A stretch of DNA of 64,000 bases. Origin: Carboxydocella sporoproducens DSM 16521 (GTDB taxonomy: Bacteria; Bacillota; GCA-003054495; Carboxydocellales; Carboxydocellaceae). The stretch is from positions 1 to 64,000 of the forward strand of contig NZ_FUXM01000008.1 of assembly GCF_900167165.1 (NCBI RefSeq). Direction: 5' to 3'. Under the pieces are notes generated by a model. The model did not search any database. It was not told where the DNA came from and was given only the letters and a program-made list of their open reading frames with translations. Position 1 is the stretch's first letter; every line of letters starts with the position of its first letter. Of the stretch, positions 1-7,823 are shown in pieces. Position numbers and translations under genes: made by a program.

Positions 1-2
1 GT

Positions 3-176
3 CTTTATGAGCCCTACGAGGTATTTAGGAAAAAACTATGTAAACAGAAAAAGCGAACGTCCAAAGGACGACGAAGACTAAATTACGAAGCAATATATGA
101 GTTAACAGTAAGGCAAGTAATGGACGGAGAAACAAATTTTCTGAATGAAGTGAGTTATGACCCAATTATATTGTAA
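3..176 (+). CDS. C-terminal end of an unrecognised protein (5' truncated by window)
   Basis: An open frame runs from the window edge to a TAA at 174-176 and gives 57 residues. The stretch is rich in Lys and Arg (KKLCKQKKRTSKGRRR) and ends in an acidic/aromatic tail. The surrounding DNA is AT-rich compared with the rest of the window. I do not recognise the family. A basic C-terminal end like this could belong to a transposase or integrase, but no catalytic motif or terminal inverted repeat is visible, so no function is assigned. Confidence 0.35.
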   Translation, partial: LYEPYEVFRKKLCKQKKRTSKGRRRLNYEAIYELTVRQVMDGETNFLNEVSYDPIIL

Positions 177-521
177 AGCAAAATGGCTGACAAAATGTGG
201 AATAGGACTACCCTCTATTACCACTAGCCCTTTTGGCCAAAGAACTGGAGTCCTTAATTACATATAATTACATAAATGTCATATATACCATAATGCGTAA
301 TGACCAAAACATAGTTGACTACCATTCATAAAATTAATGCAACGCTACTGCCTGATAAACGCAAACTTCAACAACGGCCAGAGAAATTACAGGGCAAACT
401 ACCATCCCAGGATGAACTGCCATCCCAATCTGAACAACCTGAGCAAGCGGAGCCCGAGACAGAGCAAGACTCAGGAAAAGGACGTGGGAAGAATGAGGAC
501 GGCACCTGATAAGCCTCAATA
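177..521. other. AT-rich stretch without a supportable gene
   Basis: Short open frames overlap here on both strands (for example 315-509 plus and 334-552 minus), but none has a ribosome-binding site or a recognisable product, and they contradict one another. I see no promoter of good quality and no RNA gene. It may be decayed mobile DNA together with the preceding gene end. Confidence 0.4.
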
Positions 522-554
522 GAATGGCCCTGTACAAAATGTACAGGGCCATTC
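522..554 (-). terminator. Perfect 15-bp hairpin at the end of the psr operon
   Basis: A 15-bp perfect inverted repeat with an AAA loop (arms 522-536 and 540-554) lies directly after the stop codon of the torD-like gene. The U-tract behind it on the minus strand is poor, so it may stop transcription weakly or act mainly as a 3'-end stabiliser. Confidence 0.55.
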
Positions 555-555
555 T

Positions 556-1026
556 CTAGGCAAAGTATTCTTTGATTTTTGCCTCAATTTCCTGTAACAC
601 TTTTAGATACCGGTTATCAGCAGGCAATTTCCCCCTTGCATTTTCTACCAATTCCGGTACCCAGTCCAAATGCTCCCCCACAAAGGCTTTTGCTTCCTCC
701 CCTTTTCCGTTTGCCAGCAAAAAGCCCAGAAATTCCAGCTCGATTATCAGGTGATCCGGGGTCTCCTGCATTTCTGGCGGTATTTCCAGTCCATACTGAT
801 TTAACAGCTCTCTCATATGCAGGGCCCGGTCTGATAAAAGATAGCCCTTTTGCCGGGCGAAGGGGAGTTCAGTTTTCTCCCCTTCGCTCCAGGGCCGAAA
901 CAGGGATTCCACGGGGATAATCCTGGTCTTAGGATGAACAAAGGCTTCCAGATAATCGTCCCGGTAATTCCAGTCTTCCGGCTCCTTCAGGGCATCGGCC
1001 AATTCAAACCATATTTCACTGTTCAT
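556..1026 (-). CDS. TorD/DmsD-type chaperone for a molybdoenzyme
   Basis: This cytoplasmic chaperone of about 156 residues probably binds the Tat signal of the molybdopterin subunit encoded at 2451-4646 and assists cofactor loading before export. The sequence is helical and acidic throughout, with the all-helical pattern of the TorD/NarJ superfamily, including a central segment PDHLIIELEFLGFLL that resembles the family helix E(x)2FL. The start at 1026 is preferred because AGGGGG lies six bases upstream; an ATG at 1032 abuts that site, and longer starts overlap the upstream gene. It is the last gene of a four-gene operon, 10 bp after the NrfD-like gene. The family call rests on length, context and weak motifs. 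Confidence 0.75.
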   Translation of the reverse strand: MNSEIWFELADALKEPEDWNYRDDYLEAFVHPKTRIIPVESLFRPWSEGEKTELPFARQKGYLLSDRALHMRELLNQYGLEIPPEMQETPDHLIIELEFLGFLLANGKGEEAKAFVGEHLDWVPELVENARGKLPADNRYLKVLQEIEAKIKEYFA

Positions 1027-1036
1027 TTTCATCCCC

Positions 1037-1900
1037 CTAACCGAGGAGATTAACCGGCAGGGCTGCGGCAAGAATCAGGTAGCGCAGAATAAATCCTCCA
1101 GACAGTACCATCACTTCACTTAAGACAGTCAAAGCTTTGTTTTCATGTTTAGCATTGCCCATTTCCCACCATTCAATGAGTAGAGGCAGTACCAGGCCCA
1201 GGCCGATAAGTCCACCCCAGAAGAGAGCAGCAAATTTGCCGGTCAACAGCAAATCTACCGATTGCCGGGCTACATCGGAAGAAGTGCCGGTTACATAAAC
1301 CAGGAAAAACAGCAAAATCAACTCTCCAATCAGCAGACCCAGGTGCACTTTTTTCATACCCTGCAGCTGACCAATAATTCCACCATCCAGCCAGAGGGCA
1401 GTGATAACGGCTGCTGCCATCCCCGTCGACAGCGCAGAAACCAGGAATAACACCGGTAAAACTGCCGTGTTCCAGAGAGGAACAGTGTTTACTACACCGA
1501 TCAACAAGCCCGTATATCCAGCTGTACCAAGCGCCAGCAGGTTGCCGGTTGTTACCAGCCAGCGCGGCAATTCTTGCTTTTTCCATACCAGCCAGCCGCA
1601 GTAAAGCAGTACCAGCATATACAGGGAGATGATGATAGTACCGTTGGTCATCATTGAACCCGGGAAGTTCAAAAAGAGGTACAAAAAGCGCCAGGGCGCT
1701 TTCAAGCCCGCTTCAGCGTCAAATACCAGTAACAACAAACCAAGAGCCATTAAGGGTATTGCCAGTAAAATGCCGCTTTTAGTCAAAGCCTCCCACTTAC
1801 CCCGCGGCCACAGGCGGGGGGCATTGACTGCCGTCAGAAACGCGCCGGCACTAACCCCGGCTAAAAAGAGGTAGGCTGCGATGATCGTTCCCCATGCCAT
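1037..1900 (-). CDS. NrfD/PsrC-type quinol-binding membrane subunit
   Basis: This is a 287-residue polytopic membrane protein with about eight hydrophobic helices (roughly residues 5-27, 40-60, 80-103, 115-135, 142-165, 185-205, 220-240, 258-280). NrfD/PsrC proteins exchange electrons with the menaquinone pool and anchor the catalytic and Fe-S subunits. N-terminal features such as GxxAGAFLTA and a family-like loop after helix 2 fit. It follows the four-cluster ferredoxin subunit by 7 bp in the same operon, which is the classic psrABC order. Whether quinol oxidation or quinone reduction is the physiological direction cannot be read from the sequence. Confidence 0.88.
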   Translation of the reverse strand: MAWGTIIAAYLFLAGVSAGAFLTAVNAPRLWPRGKWEALTKSGILLAIPLMALGLLLLVFDAEAGLKAPWRFLYLFLNFPGSMMTNGTIIISLYMLVLLYCGWLVWKKQELPRWLVTTGNLLALGTAGYTGLLIGVVNTVPLWNTAVLPVLFLVSALSTGMAAAVITALWLDGGIIGQLQGMKKVHLGLLIGELILLFFLVYVTGTSSDVARQSVDLLLTGKFAALFWGGLIGLGLVLPLLIEWWEMGNAKHENKALTVLSEVMVLSGGFILRYLILAAALPVNLLG

Positions 1901-1907
1901 AAAGTCC

Positions 1908-2447
1908 TCACCTCACGTAAAAGATTTTGGCCTTTGTACACAGATCAGGCCGGAGCGGTTTGGCTCCCCGTTTGATGATTTCCTTGTTGATTTCACTTTT
2001 GGGGTCATCCAGGTCCCCAAAGATCCGACAACCGGTAATGCAGGAAGTTACACAGTGGGGTTCACCGCCCGCTTCCACCAGTTCAATACAGAAACGGCAC
2101 TTTTCCACCACCCCGGTTTTCTCATCCTGGATCCGGGCCTGGTAAGGACAGGCCACCATGCAGTATTTACAGCCGATACATTTGTCAGGGTCAACCAGGA
2201 CAACACCGTCAGGCCGCCGGTAGCTGGCAGTGGTGGGACAAACTTTGACACAGGGAGCGTCTTCACAGTGCTGGCACTGGATAAAGACATTTTCCACCCG
2301 GACATCGGGATACACCCCGCTTTCTCTCTGCTCTAACCGGGTAAAAGCCTGACCCGGTTCCAGTTCATTTTGCATCTGACAGCCTACTTTGCATGAAAAG
2401 CAGGCTACACACTTCCTGGTATCGATTAACATCCCGTAACGTGCCAT
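1908..2447 (-). CDS. Four-cluster ferredoxin subunit (PsrB/PhsB/DmsB type)
   Basis: This 179-residue electron-transfer subunit moves electrons between the membrane subunit and the molybdopterin subunit. Four Cys groups are visible: CVACFSCKVGC near the N terminus, CQHCEDAPCVKVCP, CIGCKYCMVACPYQ, and a fourth group CRFC...CVTSCITGC that completes the outer clusters. This is the 4x[4Fe-4S] pattern of DmsB/PsrB. There is no signal peptide, as expected for a subunit carried through the Tat pathway with its partner. It lies 3 bp after psrA and 7 bp before the NrfD gene. Confidence 0.92.
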   Translation of the reverse strand: MARYGMLIDTRKCVACFSCKVGCQMQNELEPGQAFTRLEQRESGVYPDVRVENVFIQCQHCEDAPCVKVCPTTASYRRPDGVVLVDPDKCIGCKYCMVACPYQARIQDEKTGVVEKCRFCIELVEAGGEPHCVTSCITGCRIFGDLDDPKSEINKEIIKRGAKPLRPDLCTKAKIFYVR

Positions 2448-2450
2448 GTC

Positions 2451-4646
2451 TTACGCCTCCTTCCGGACTTTGACGACCACTTCCATCGCATTGACGGCTC
2501 CGGACATGGGTTCGATCATGTATTTGATAAAGTCGTTCATGCTGATGCCAAAGCCTTTGGAATAACGCATCTTTTTGGCAAAACTGCCATAATGGCCGGG
2601 CAGGTATACAACATCAGGATGCAAAAGTTCTGTCACTTTAGCCCTGATCCGTCCTTTGGCGCGATCGTTCTCGACAATAACCCAGTCACCATCTTTGATA
2701 CCCAGCGCTTTGGCCCGTTTAGCCGGTATCCACAGCCTTTCCATGTCATACTGTTTGGTAATTTCCAGCAGTACAGGCAAGTTGGCAGTAGAGGTATGGG
2801 AGTGAATACCCTGCTTGCCGTGCAACAACCGGAATTCTCCCTGTTCAGGATTGGGTTTGACCAGAGGCTCGATCCAACGGGGCACCGCGCTGAAACCAGC
2901 CTTGGCAAAGGCCTGGGAAGCAAATTCCACTTTTTTGCTGGGGGTTTTCAGTTCTGTGAAACCTTCCGGCATCTCCTGGTCTTTGAAGCTGATAACTCCT
3001 TTTTCCAGCAACTGTTCCAAAGTAACGCCTGCTCCGGCCAGCATAATCCGGTTAACTTCCTCCAGAGTGAAGTTGAAATACTGGCCAACTCCAGCCGCTT
3101 GGGCAATCCCGGTCACTATTTCATCAAAAGGCCTGGTTTCTTTGTGCAGTGGTTCCATAACTTTAGCTCTGATAGCCACAGCCGGGACCCAGCCTTTTTG
3201 CGGCTCCACTAGTTCTGTCCGTTCCAGATAAGTGGGTTCTGGCAACACATAGTGAGCCAGCTCTGCTGTTTCGCTCATGAACATGTCGATAACAACCAGC
3301 AATTCCAGATTCTTAAACCCTTCAATCATATGCTGGGGATCTGGCACATTGCGGATTGGGTTGAAGTGATAAACAATTCCTGCTTTGGCTTTGCCTTCTT
3401 TGGCTTTTTGCGCTACCAGTTGAATAATGCCTTTGGACGGCAAAGCTAATGGATAAGTGTCATTTTCACCAACTTCATCCAGACGTCTGACTTTCGGTTT
3501 TTCCGGTTCCGGGAATTTGGTATGATCTAATTTGCCCAGCTTCGGTTTGGCGCCAAAAACAAGACCGCCTTGCCGGTTGATATTGCCGATTAAGGCATTG
3601 ACCAGGGCCACCATCCGGGCTGTTTCGGTGCTGTTCTGATAGCTGCAACCAAAGCCCCCTTTCCAGCTTGGCTCAATAAAAGCTTTGGGTTTGGCTTTGG
3701 CAAAATCGGTAGCGATTTCCTCAATGGTCTCAGCCTTGATGCCGGTGATTTTTTCCGCCCAGGCCGGTGTGTACTGAGCCATGGCTGCAGCAAATTCCGG
3801 GAAACCGACAGCATTCTTAGTGACAAATTCTTCATCATAAAGCTTATCCCGAATGATTACATGCGCCATAGCCAGCAGGAAAGCCAGGTCGGTACCAGGA
3901 TTGATCGGCAGCCACTTGTCGGCCAGGGGCGCCGTGCTGTTGTAACGGGGGTCGATGACAATAATCTTGGCCCCTTTGCTCTTGGCCTTCAGCAGGGCAG
4001 AAATGGAAGAAGGTTTAATCCCGTCAGCATAACTACGGCCGATAAAAATCATATATTTGGCTTTGCTGACATCGGCCGAAGGAACTCCACCCAAAGTCCA
4101 CTGCATGCCTACATCCCGGTTAAGGCTGCACATCACGTGATGAGAAAGGATAGTAGGAGTACCAAGGGCATAGGCCAGCCGTTCCCCGTAAAACTCACCG
4201 ATTTCCTTGGGGTTGTGAGCATAGAAAATAGTTTCTCCACCGTATTTCTGCCGGATTTCCTGCAGCTTTTCGCCAATTTCTTTAAAGGCCTGTTCCCAGG
4301 AAATTGGTTCAAACTTGTTATCCCCGACCCGTTTCAACGGCTGTGTTAAACGGTCCGGATGATAAACCCAGCTGGCCACCCCCTGTCCGCGGGCGCATAC
4401 CTTACCCTTGCTGGCCGGATGGTCAGGATTGCCGGTAATTTTCCAGATCCGGCCGTTTTTTAAATGCACCAGCACACCACAGCGGCTGGAACAGCCATTA
4501 CACAGCGTCGGCTTAACAACCACTTCTGCTTTTTCCGCTGCTGTCAGCCAATCGCCGAAACTTAGCCACTGCGAAGCGGCCAGGGCGGCCCCGGTGACCG
4601 CCGTAGTTTTTAGAAACGAGCGGCGTGTCATGGCTTTTTGTAGCAT
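2451..4646 (-). CDS. Polysulfide/thiosulfate reductase-like molybdopterin catalytic subunit
   Basis: This 731-residue Mo/W-bis-PGD oxidoreductase of the PsrA/PhsA group reduces sulfur compounds outside the membrane. A twin-arginine signal (TRRSFLK at residues 7-13) is followed by a hydrophobic stretch. Cys49, Cys52, Cys56 and Cys84 form the CX2CX3CX27C site of the N-terminal [4Fe-4S] cluster. Cys173, in HHVMCSLNRD, is the likely Mo ligand; Cys at this place is typical of PsrA/PhsA/NapA. The C-terminal dinucleotide-binding domain is complete. The start at 4646 is chosen for a GGAGG box seven bases upstream and because it begins just before the Tat motif. Substrate choice (polysulfide, thiosulfate or tetrathionate, less likely arsenate) is inferred from the partners and cannot be settled by reading. 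Confidence 0.88.
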   Translation of the reverse strand: MLQKAMTRRSFLKTTAVTGAALAASQWLSFGDWLTAAEKAEVVVKPTLCNGCSSRCGVLVHLKNGRIWKITGNPDHPASKGKVCARGQGVASWVYHPDRLTQPLKRVGDNKFEPISWEQAFKEIGEKLQEIRQKYGGETIFYAHNPKEIGEFYGERLAYALGTPTILSHHVMCSLNRDVGMQWTLGGVPSADVSKAKYMIFIGRSYADGIKPSSISALLKAKSKGAKIIVIDPRYNSTAPLADKWLPINPGTDLAFLLAMAHVIIRDKLYDEEFVTKNAVGFPEFAAAMAQYTPAWAEKITGIKAETIEEIATDFAKAKPKAFIEPSWKGGFGCSYQNSTETARMVALVNALIGNINRQGGLVFGAKPKLGKLDHTKFPEPEKPKVRRLDEVGENDTYPLALPSKGIIQLVAQKAKEGKAKAGIVYHFNPIRNVPDPQHMIEGFKNLELLVVIDMFMSETAELAHYVLPEPTYLERTELVEPQKGWVPAVAIRAKVMEPLHKETRPFDEIVTGIAQAAGVGQYFNFTLEEVNRIMLAGAGVTLEQLLEKGVISFKDQEMPEGFTELKTPSKKVEFASQAFAKAGFSAVPRWIEPLVKPNPEQGEFRLLHGKQGIHSHTSTANLPVLLEITKQYDMERLWIPAKRAKALGIKDGDWVIVENDRAKGRIRAKVTELLHPDVVYLPGHYGSFAKKMRYSKGFGISMNDFIKYMIEPMSGAVNAMEVVVKVRKEA

Positions 4647-4815
4647 AATCGCTCCTCCTCTCACTTGTTCAGAGAAACACAATCCGTTTTGGTTTCTATT
4701 AGTTCTTGTGTTCACTTTTATAATTCGCTCTACTATTTTTATTTCCTGCCTTGCTTTTATTCGTTATTTTGATAGAATTATAACCAAACGTTTATATATA
4801 TTAGGAGGACATATT

Positions 4816-5724
4816 ATGCTCAACTTACATCAAATTCAATTGTTCATCACCATTGTCAAAGAGGGCAGTTTTTCCGCCGCAGCCAAATTGTTGCATATGT
4901 CACAACCGGCAGTCAGCGCCCAGTTAAAAAAACTGGAGGAAACTCTTGGCGTCCAGCTCCTAAACCGTCAGGGCCGTCAGCTGATGCTAACACCCGCTGG
5001 TTTTCTCGTCTATGAACATGGTAAGGAGATCCTGGAAAAAGCAAAACAGCTGCTGCAGGAATTGAATGTTTACTCCCAAAAATGTGAGGAACAGATCTTA
5101 CTGGGGGCCAGCACACTGGTAGCAGACTTTCCCTTGCCCTGTGCCTTATATGTTTTTAAAGAAAAATACCCACAATACTGTGTCAAAGTACGCCGGGAAA
5201 GAGCCGCAGAAATCGTGAAATTGCTTGCTGACGGCGAACTGGAACTGGCTTTGCTGGAAGGAGCCACTACCTATCCCGGCTGGACCAATTATGCCTGTGG
5301 CCAGGACGAACTGCTGGTAGCCGTACCGGCTGAACACCCTCTGGCCGGAACAGCTCAGGTAACCGCCCAGGACTTATTAAGAGCAGTTTTTCTTACTGGA
5401 GAGCGGAACTCCGGCCTGCGCTCTGCCATAGACTATTATCTGCAACAGCTGGGACTCAGTGTTGAAGCCTTGCCAAAAACCCTGGAATTAAACAGTATCG
5501 CCGCTATCAAATCAGCTCTGGAAGCAGGGATGGGTATCAGCATTTTGCCTCGTTCGGTCATGCGGCGGGAAATCCGCACGAAAACAGTAAAGGCCCTCCC
5601 GCTGGAAGGCCTCAACATGCCGCTCTATTTTTATCTGCTTACTAAGGAACAAACCAAATTGACACCTGGCGTTAAGCTGTTGCTGAATTTCTTATCTGAT
5701 CCCGCCCAGCGGGTCTTCTGTTAA
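4816..5724 (+). CDS. LysR-type transcriptional regulator
   Basis: This 302-residue regulator has an N-terminal winged HTH (residues about 4-62, with SFSAAAKLLHMSQPAVSAQLKKLE typical of LysR recognition helices, split here as SFSAAAKLLHMSQ and PAVSAQLKKLE) and a periplasmic-binding-like effector domain from about residue 90. It is transcribed away from the psrABC-torD operon, the usual arrangement when a LysR protein controls its neighbour. ATG 4816 sits behind AGGAGG with good spacing; the open frame upstream of it overlaps psrA antisense and is not coding. The 3' end overlaps the convergent YeeE gene by four bases. Effector unknown; a sulfur compound is plausible. Confidence 0.9.
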   Translation: MLNLHQIQLFITIVKEGSFSAAAKLLHMSQPAVSAQLKKLEETLGVQLLNRQGRQLMLTPAGFLVYEHGKEILEKAKQLLQELNVYSQKCEEQILLGASTLVADFPLPCALYVFKEKYPQYCVKVRRERAAEIVKLLADGELELALLEGATTYPGWTNYACGQDELLVAVPAEHPLAGTAQVTAQDLLRAVFLTGERNSGLRSAIDYYLQQLGLSVEALPKTLELNSIAAIKSALEAGMGISILPRSVMRREIRTKTVKALPLEGLNMPLYFYLLTKEQTKLTPGVKLLLNFLSDPAQRVFC

Positions 5725-6254
5725 GCAAACCAGCGGCGCAACAGATAAGCTCCAACGGCGGCTCCTGCCGTTACGGCCAGCAGAAACAGGTAACAGTGCA
5801 AGGAAAAAGAGGGAATTCCGCTGGCCAGAGCCCCCACATTACATCCCGAAGCCAGGCGGGCACCCAGCCCCATCAGACCGCCGCCAATCAGGGCGAGAAG
5901 CGCCATAGTTCTATTGGCCATGGACCGCCATCGCCATTGACCCGCCAGAGTACTGGACAGAAAAGATCCCAGAACCATGCCGGCCACCAGCCAGGTACCA
6001 AAATAGCCGGCAACCCATTGACTGAGAGTAGGCTTCATCCCTTCAATCTGGTAGTAACTCCAGCTAATTGGCGAGAAACCTATGCTCTCTAAAATCGCTC
6101 CCCACCAGCCCGCCAGGGCAGTTGTAATGCGCCAGGGTTGTGCATAAACTGCCAGCATTAAGGTATTGGCTATAGCCAATACTATTGCGCCTGCCCAGTA
6201 GGGCCAATCCCGTTTGTACCAGGGACGGTGATGCGAATTTGCCATACGCCGCAT
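5721..6254 (-). CDS. YeeE/YedE-family sulfur (or selenium) transporter half, 177 aa
   Basis: This membrane protein of the DUF395/YeeE-YedE group has about five hydrophobic segments and the family's hallmark Cys loop ARLASGCNVGALASGIP near the C terminus. YeeE-type proteins carry thiosulfate or related sulfur compounds through a Cys relay; some YedE members are linked to selenium. Canonical YedE is about 350-400 residues, so this is one half, and the other half is probably the gene at 6445-7032. It starts inside the 3' end of the TusA-like gene (73-bp overlap); GGAGG seven bases before ATG 6254 supports that start. Confidence 0.82.
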   Translation of the reverse strand: MRRMANSHHRPWYKRDWPYWAGAIVLAIANTLMLAVYAQPWRITTALAGWWGAILESIGFSPISWSYYQIEGMKPTLSQWVAGYFGTWLVAGMVLGSFLSSTLAGQWRWRSMANRTMALLALIGGGLMGLGARLASGCNVGALASGIPSFSLHCYLFLLAVTAGAAVGAYLLRRWFA

Positions 6255-6442
6255 TCCACTTCCTCCACTTCCAAAACCACTTGGTGCTTGCGAGCCCAGT
6301 TTTCAAAGGTGCGGGCTGTACAGCTGTGATCTGTTTCCAAAACCAGCGAATCTCCCGGCTTAAGCTGCTTCAATTCTTTTTCCGCTTTTAATAATGGCAG
6401 GGGACACATTTCCCCCCAGGCTTCCAAAAATATTTCCGCCAT
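6182..6442 (-). CDS. TusA/SirA/YedF-type sulfur carrier protein
   Basis: This 86-residue protein begins with a beta strand and then EMCPLPLLKAEKELKQL, the CPxP motif of TusA-like carriers, whose Cys accepts persulfide sulfur. The middle (PGDSLVLETDHSCTARTFENWA) also matches the fold. It lies between two YeeE-type halves, three bases after the first, so the three genes probably form one uptake-and-relay unit that hands sulfur (or selenium, as for YedF) to cytosolic acceptors. The C-terminal tail after residue about 73 is longer than in short TusA proteins and overlaps the next gene. Confidence 0.86.
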   Translation of the reverse strand: MAEIFLEAWGEMCPLPLLKAEKELKQLKPGDSLVLETDHSCTARTFENWARKHQVVLEVEEVECGVWQIRITVPGTNGIGPTGQAQ

Positions 6443-6444
6443 AG

Positions 6445-7032
6445 TTACTCCCCCCGTAGTTTATACCAGATCAGAGTCAAGATCGCAATTTGTGTGGTGG
6501 CCAGGCCCCAAAGAGGAAAACGGGTAGCCAAATCGACAGGAGCCCTCAAGGCCTGTTGCCACCAGGGAAAGAGCCAGACAGCCAGCCCGGTACCAAGCAG
6601 AAAGGCGATAAAGGCCAGCCATTGCATGGCATAACCCTCCCCCATGCGCATCAGCATACCGGAAGCACAGCCTCCAGCTAACACCATACCAAGGCCGAAC
6701 AAAAGGCCGCCAATCACCGTGCCCCATCCCCAGGGCTCCCAGTAACCGACAATCGTATGTCCGGTCGCTTGCCGCCATACCCTCACAATAGTAAATCCGA
6801 TTGTAGTGACTAGCATCAGCAAAAATAGCGCACGGGCAGGTTGCTTAAAACCGAACAGAAAATAATCCCTGAGCATGCTGGCCATGCAAAACCGGCTGCG
6901 CTGCAGCGTAAAACCAAAAATGATTCCAAACAGCCAGGCACCGGCCAGGCCCCCGGCCTGACGGGATAAGTACCAGGCAACTGAAATCATCACCAGGAGG
7001 CCTAAACTGAATAAAAACCACTGTTTTCTCAT
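6445..7032 (-). CDS. YeeE/YedE-family transporter half, 195 aa
   Basis: A membrane protein with about five helices and two YeeE-family Cys motifs: LQRSRFCMASMLRD near residue 45 and LAGGCASGMLMRMGEG near residue 120. Together with the 177-residue protein at 5721-6254 it would make a full two-part transporter, like the PmpA/PmpB pairs described in other bacteria. It is first in the YeeE-TusA-YeeE operon and starts behind GAGGTGAGG upstream of ATG 7032. Cargo (thiosulfate, sulfite-derived sulfur or selenium) is not determined; the neighbouring sulfur reductase favours sulfur. Confidence 0.83.
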   Translation of the reverse strand: MRKQWFLFSLGLLVMISVAWYLSRQAGGLAGAWLFGIIFGFTLQRSRFCMASMLRDYFLFGFKQPARALFLLMLVTTIGFTIVRVWRQATGHTIVGYWEPWGWGTVIGGLLFGLGMVLAGGCASGMLMRMGEGYAMQWLAFIAFLLGTGLAVWLFPWWQQALRAPVDLATRFPLWGLATTQIAILTLIWYKLRGE

Positions 7033-7059
7033 TTCCTCACCTCATGAATATTATAACAG

Positions 7060-7085
7060 AAAAGCGCCCCCGCAGGGGCGCTTTT
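7060..7085. terminator. Strong bidirectional intrinsic terminator
   Basis: AAAAGCGCCCC and GGGGCGCTTTT (11-bp arms, CGCA loop) lie immediately after the stop of the candidate selenoprotein gene and just upstream of the YeeE operon. It has A/T runs on both sides and can work in both directions; on the minus strand it ends the 8.9-7.1 kb operon. Confidence 0.85.
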
Positions 7086-7087
7086 TG

Positions 7088-7423
7088 CTATTTAGCCGTA
7101 GGTTTAATTCCCCGGTTATTAAGTTCAGTTACGATATAGGGATAGAAAATATATCCCGCCCATAAGGGTTCTTTATCAATTGCCACAATGGGCAAGGGGG
7201 TCTGGTTATCTTTTACCAGTTTTTCCACTTCCGGATATTCATCCAATTCGTCATCATCGACATCGATATATTTCACAATCACCCGGTTGTCATAGAGACG
7301 ACGGAAATCACGATCCAGCGAGTAAGCTATCTCCTCCGGAGATATGGATGGCCCTCAACCACCGGAAAAACAGGCACTGGCAATGCGGGACCCAAAAATT
7401 TGTATAACAGTTTGCTCTGCCAT
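7088..7423 (-). CDS. Candidate selenoprotein, thioredoxin-fold-like, UGA at codon 23
   Basis: ATG 7423 has a strong AGGAGG eight bases upstream, and the frame reads MAEQTVIQIFGSRIASACF, then SGG, then TGA (7355-7357), then GPSISPEE, and continues without a stop for 88 more codons to the end at 7088 (111 residues with Sec). Cys18 and the UGA at position 23 form a CX4U motif after a beta strand, as in small thioredoxin-like redox proteins; a later PLPIV resembles the cis-Pro region of that fold. A hairpin at 7328-7344 has its loop 18 bases after the UGA, as bacterial SECIS elements require. The last 64 residues alone lack a start with a ribosome-binding site. A nonsense mutation is the main alternative. 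It is the last gene after a DUF302 gene, 13 bp apart. Confidence 0.72.
7328..7344 (-). promoter_or_regulatory. SECIS-like hairpin downstream of in-frame UGA
   Basis: On the minus strand TATCTCC and GGAGATA pair over seven bases around a GGA loop. The loop begins at base 18 after the UGA codon at 7355-7357, and its first bases are G. Both agree with the published bacterial SECIS model (loop 16-37 bases after UGA, G in the first two loop bases). Confidence 0.6.
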
Positions 7424-7436
7424 GGTTATCTCCTCC

Positions 7437-7823
7437 TTAAACTTCAGCAATCACCTTTTGCAATTTTTCAGTCACCTGGGTAGCTACCTCAAGTAAACCT
7501 TCGTTGTTCATGATCCCCATCATAGTCATGGGGTTGATAGCCGATACCAGAATGCCATCATCTTCTTCTGCCACAATCACATTACAGGGCAACATCAGAC
7601 CGATGGCAGGCTCCAGGGATAGAGCTTTATAAGCCATAGGCGGATTACATGCCCCCAGAATTTTATAATTCCTGTAGTCCACATCTAACTTTTTCTTGAG
7701 AGTTTCTTTAACATCTATTTCGGTAATCACACCAAAACCATTGTTCTGTAAAGCTGTTCTGACTTTTTCCTCTACCTGGCTGAACTCCCCTGAAACCTTT
7801 TTGCTGATCCCTAAATCAATCAT
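7437..7823 (-). CDS. DUF302 family protein
   Basis: A 128-residue soluble protein of the DUF302 family, whose function is unknown. Seen: the family-like block YKILGACNPPMAYKALSLEP, in which a Cys-Asn-Pro-Pro turn is conserved, followed by IGLMLPCNVIV and the C-terminal INPMTMM. Both Cys residues fall where DUF302 proteins often have them. ATG 7823 lies seven bases after AGGAGG; an ATG one codon upstream is also possible. It overlaps the methyltransferase stop by a few bases and precedes the candidate selenoprotein, so the three are probably co-translated. Confidence 0.85.
   Translation of the reverse strand: MIDLGISKKVSGEFSQVEEKVRTALQNNGFGVITEIDVKETLKKKLDVDYRNYKILGACNPPMAYKALSLEPAIGLMLPCNVIVAEEDDGILVSAINPMTMMGIMNNEGLLEVATQVTEKLQKVIAEV

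Noticed and set aside
315-552. Overlapping short open frames on both strands
   Set aside because: No ribosome-binding site, no recognisable product, low-complexity Gln/Glu/Pro sequence; they exclude each other.
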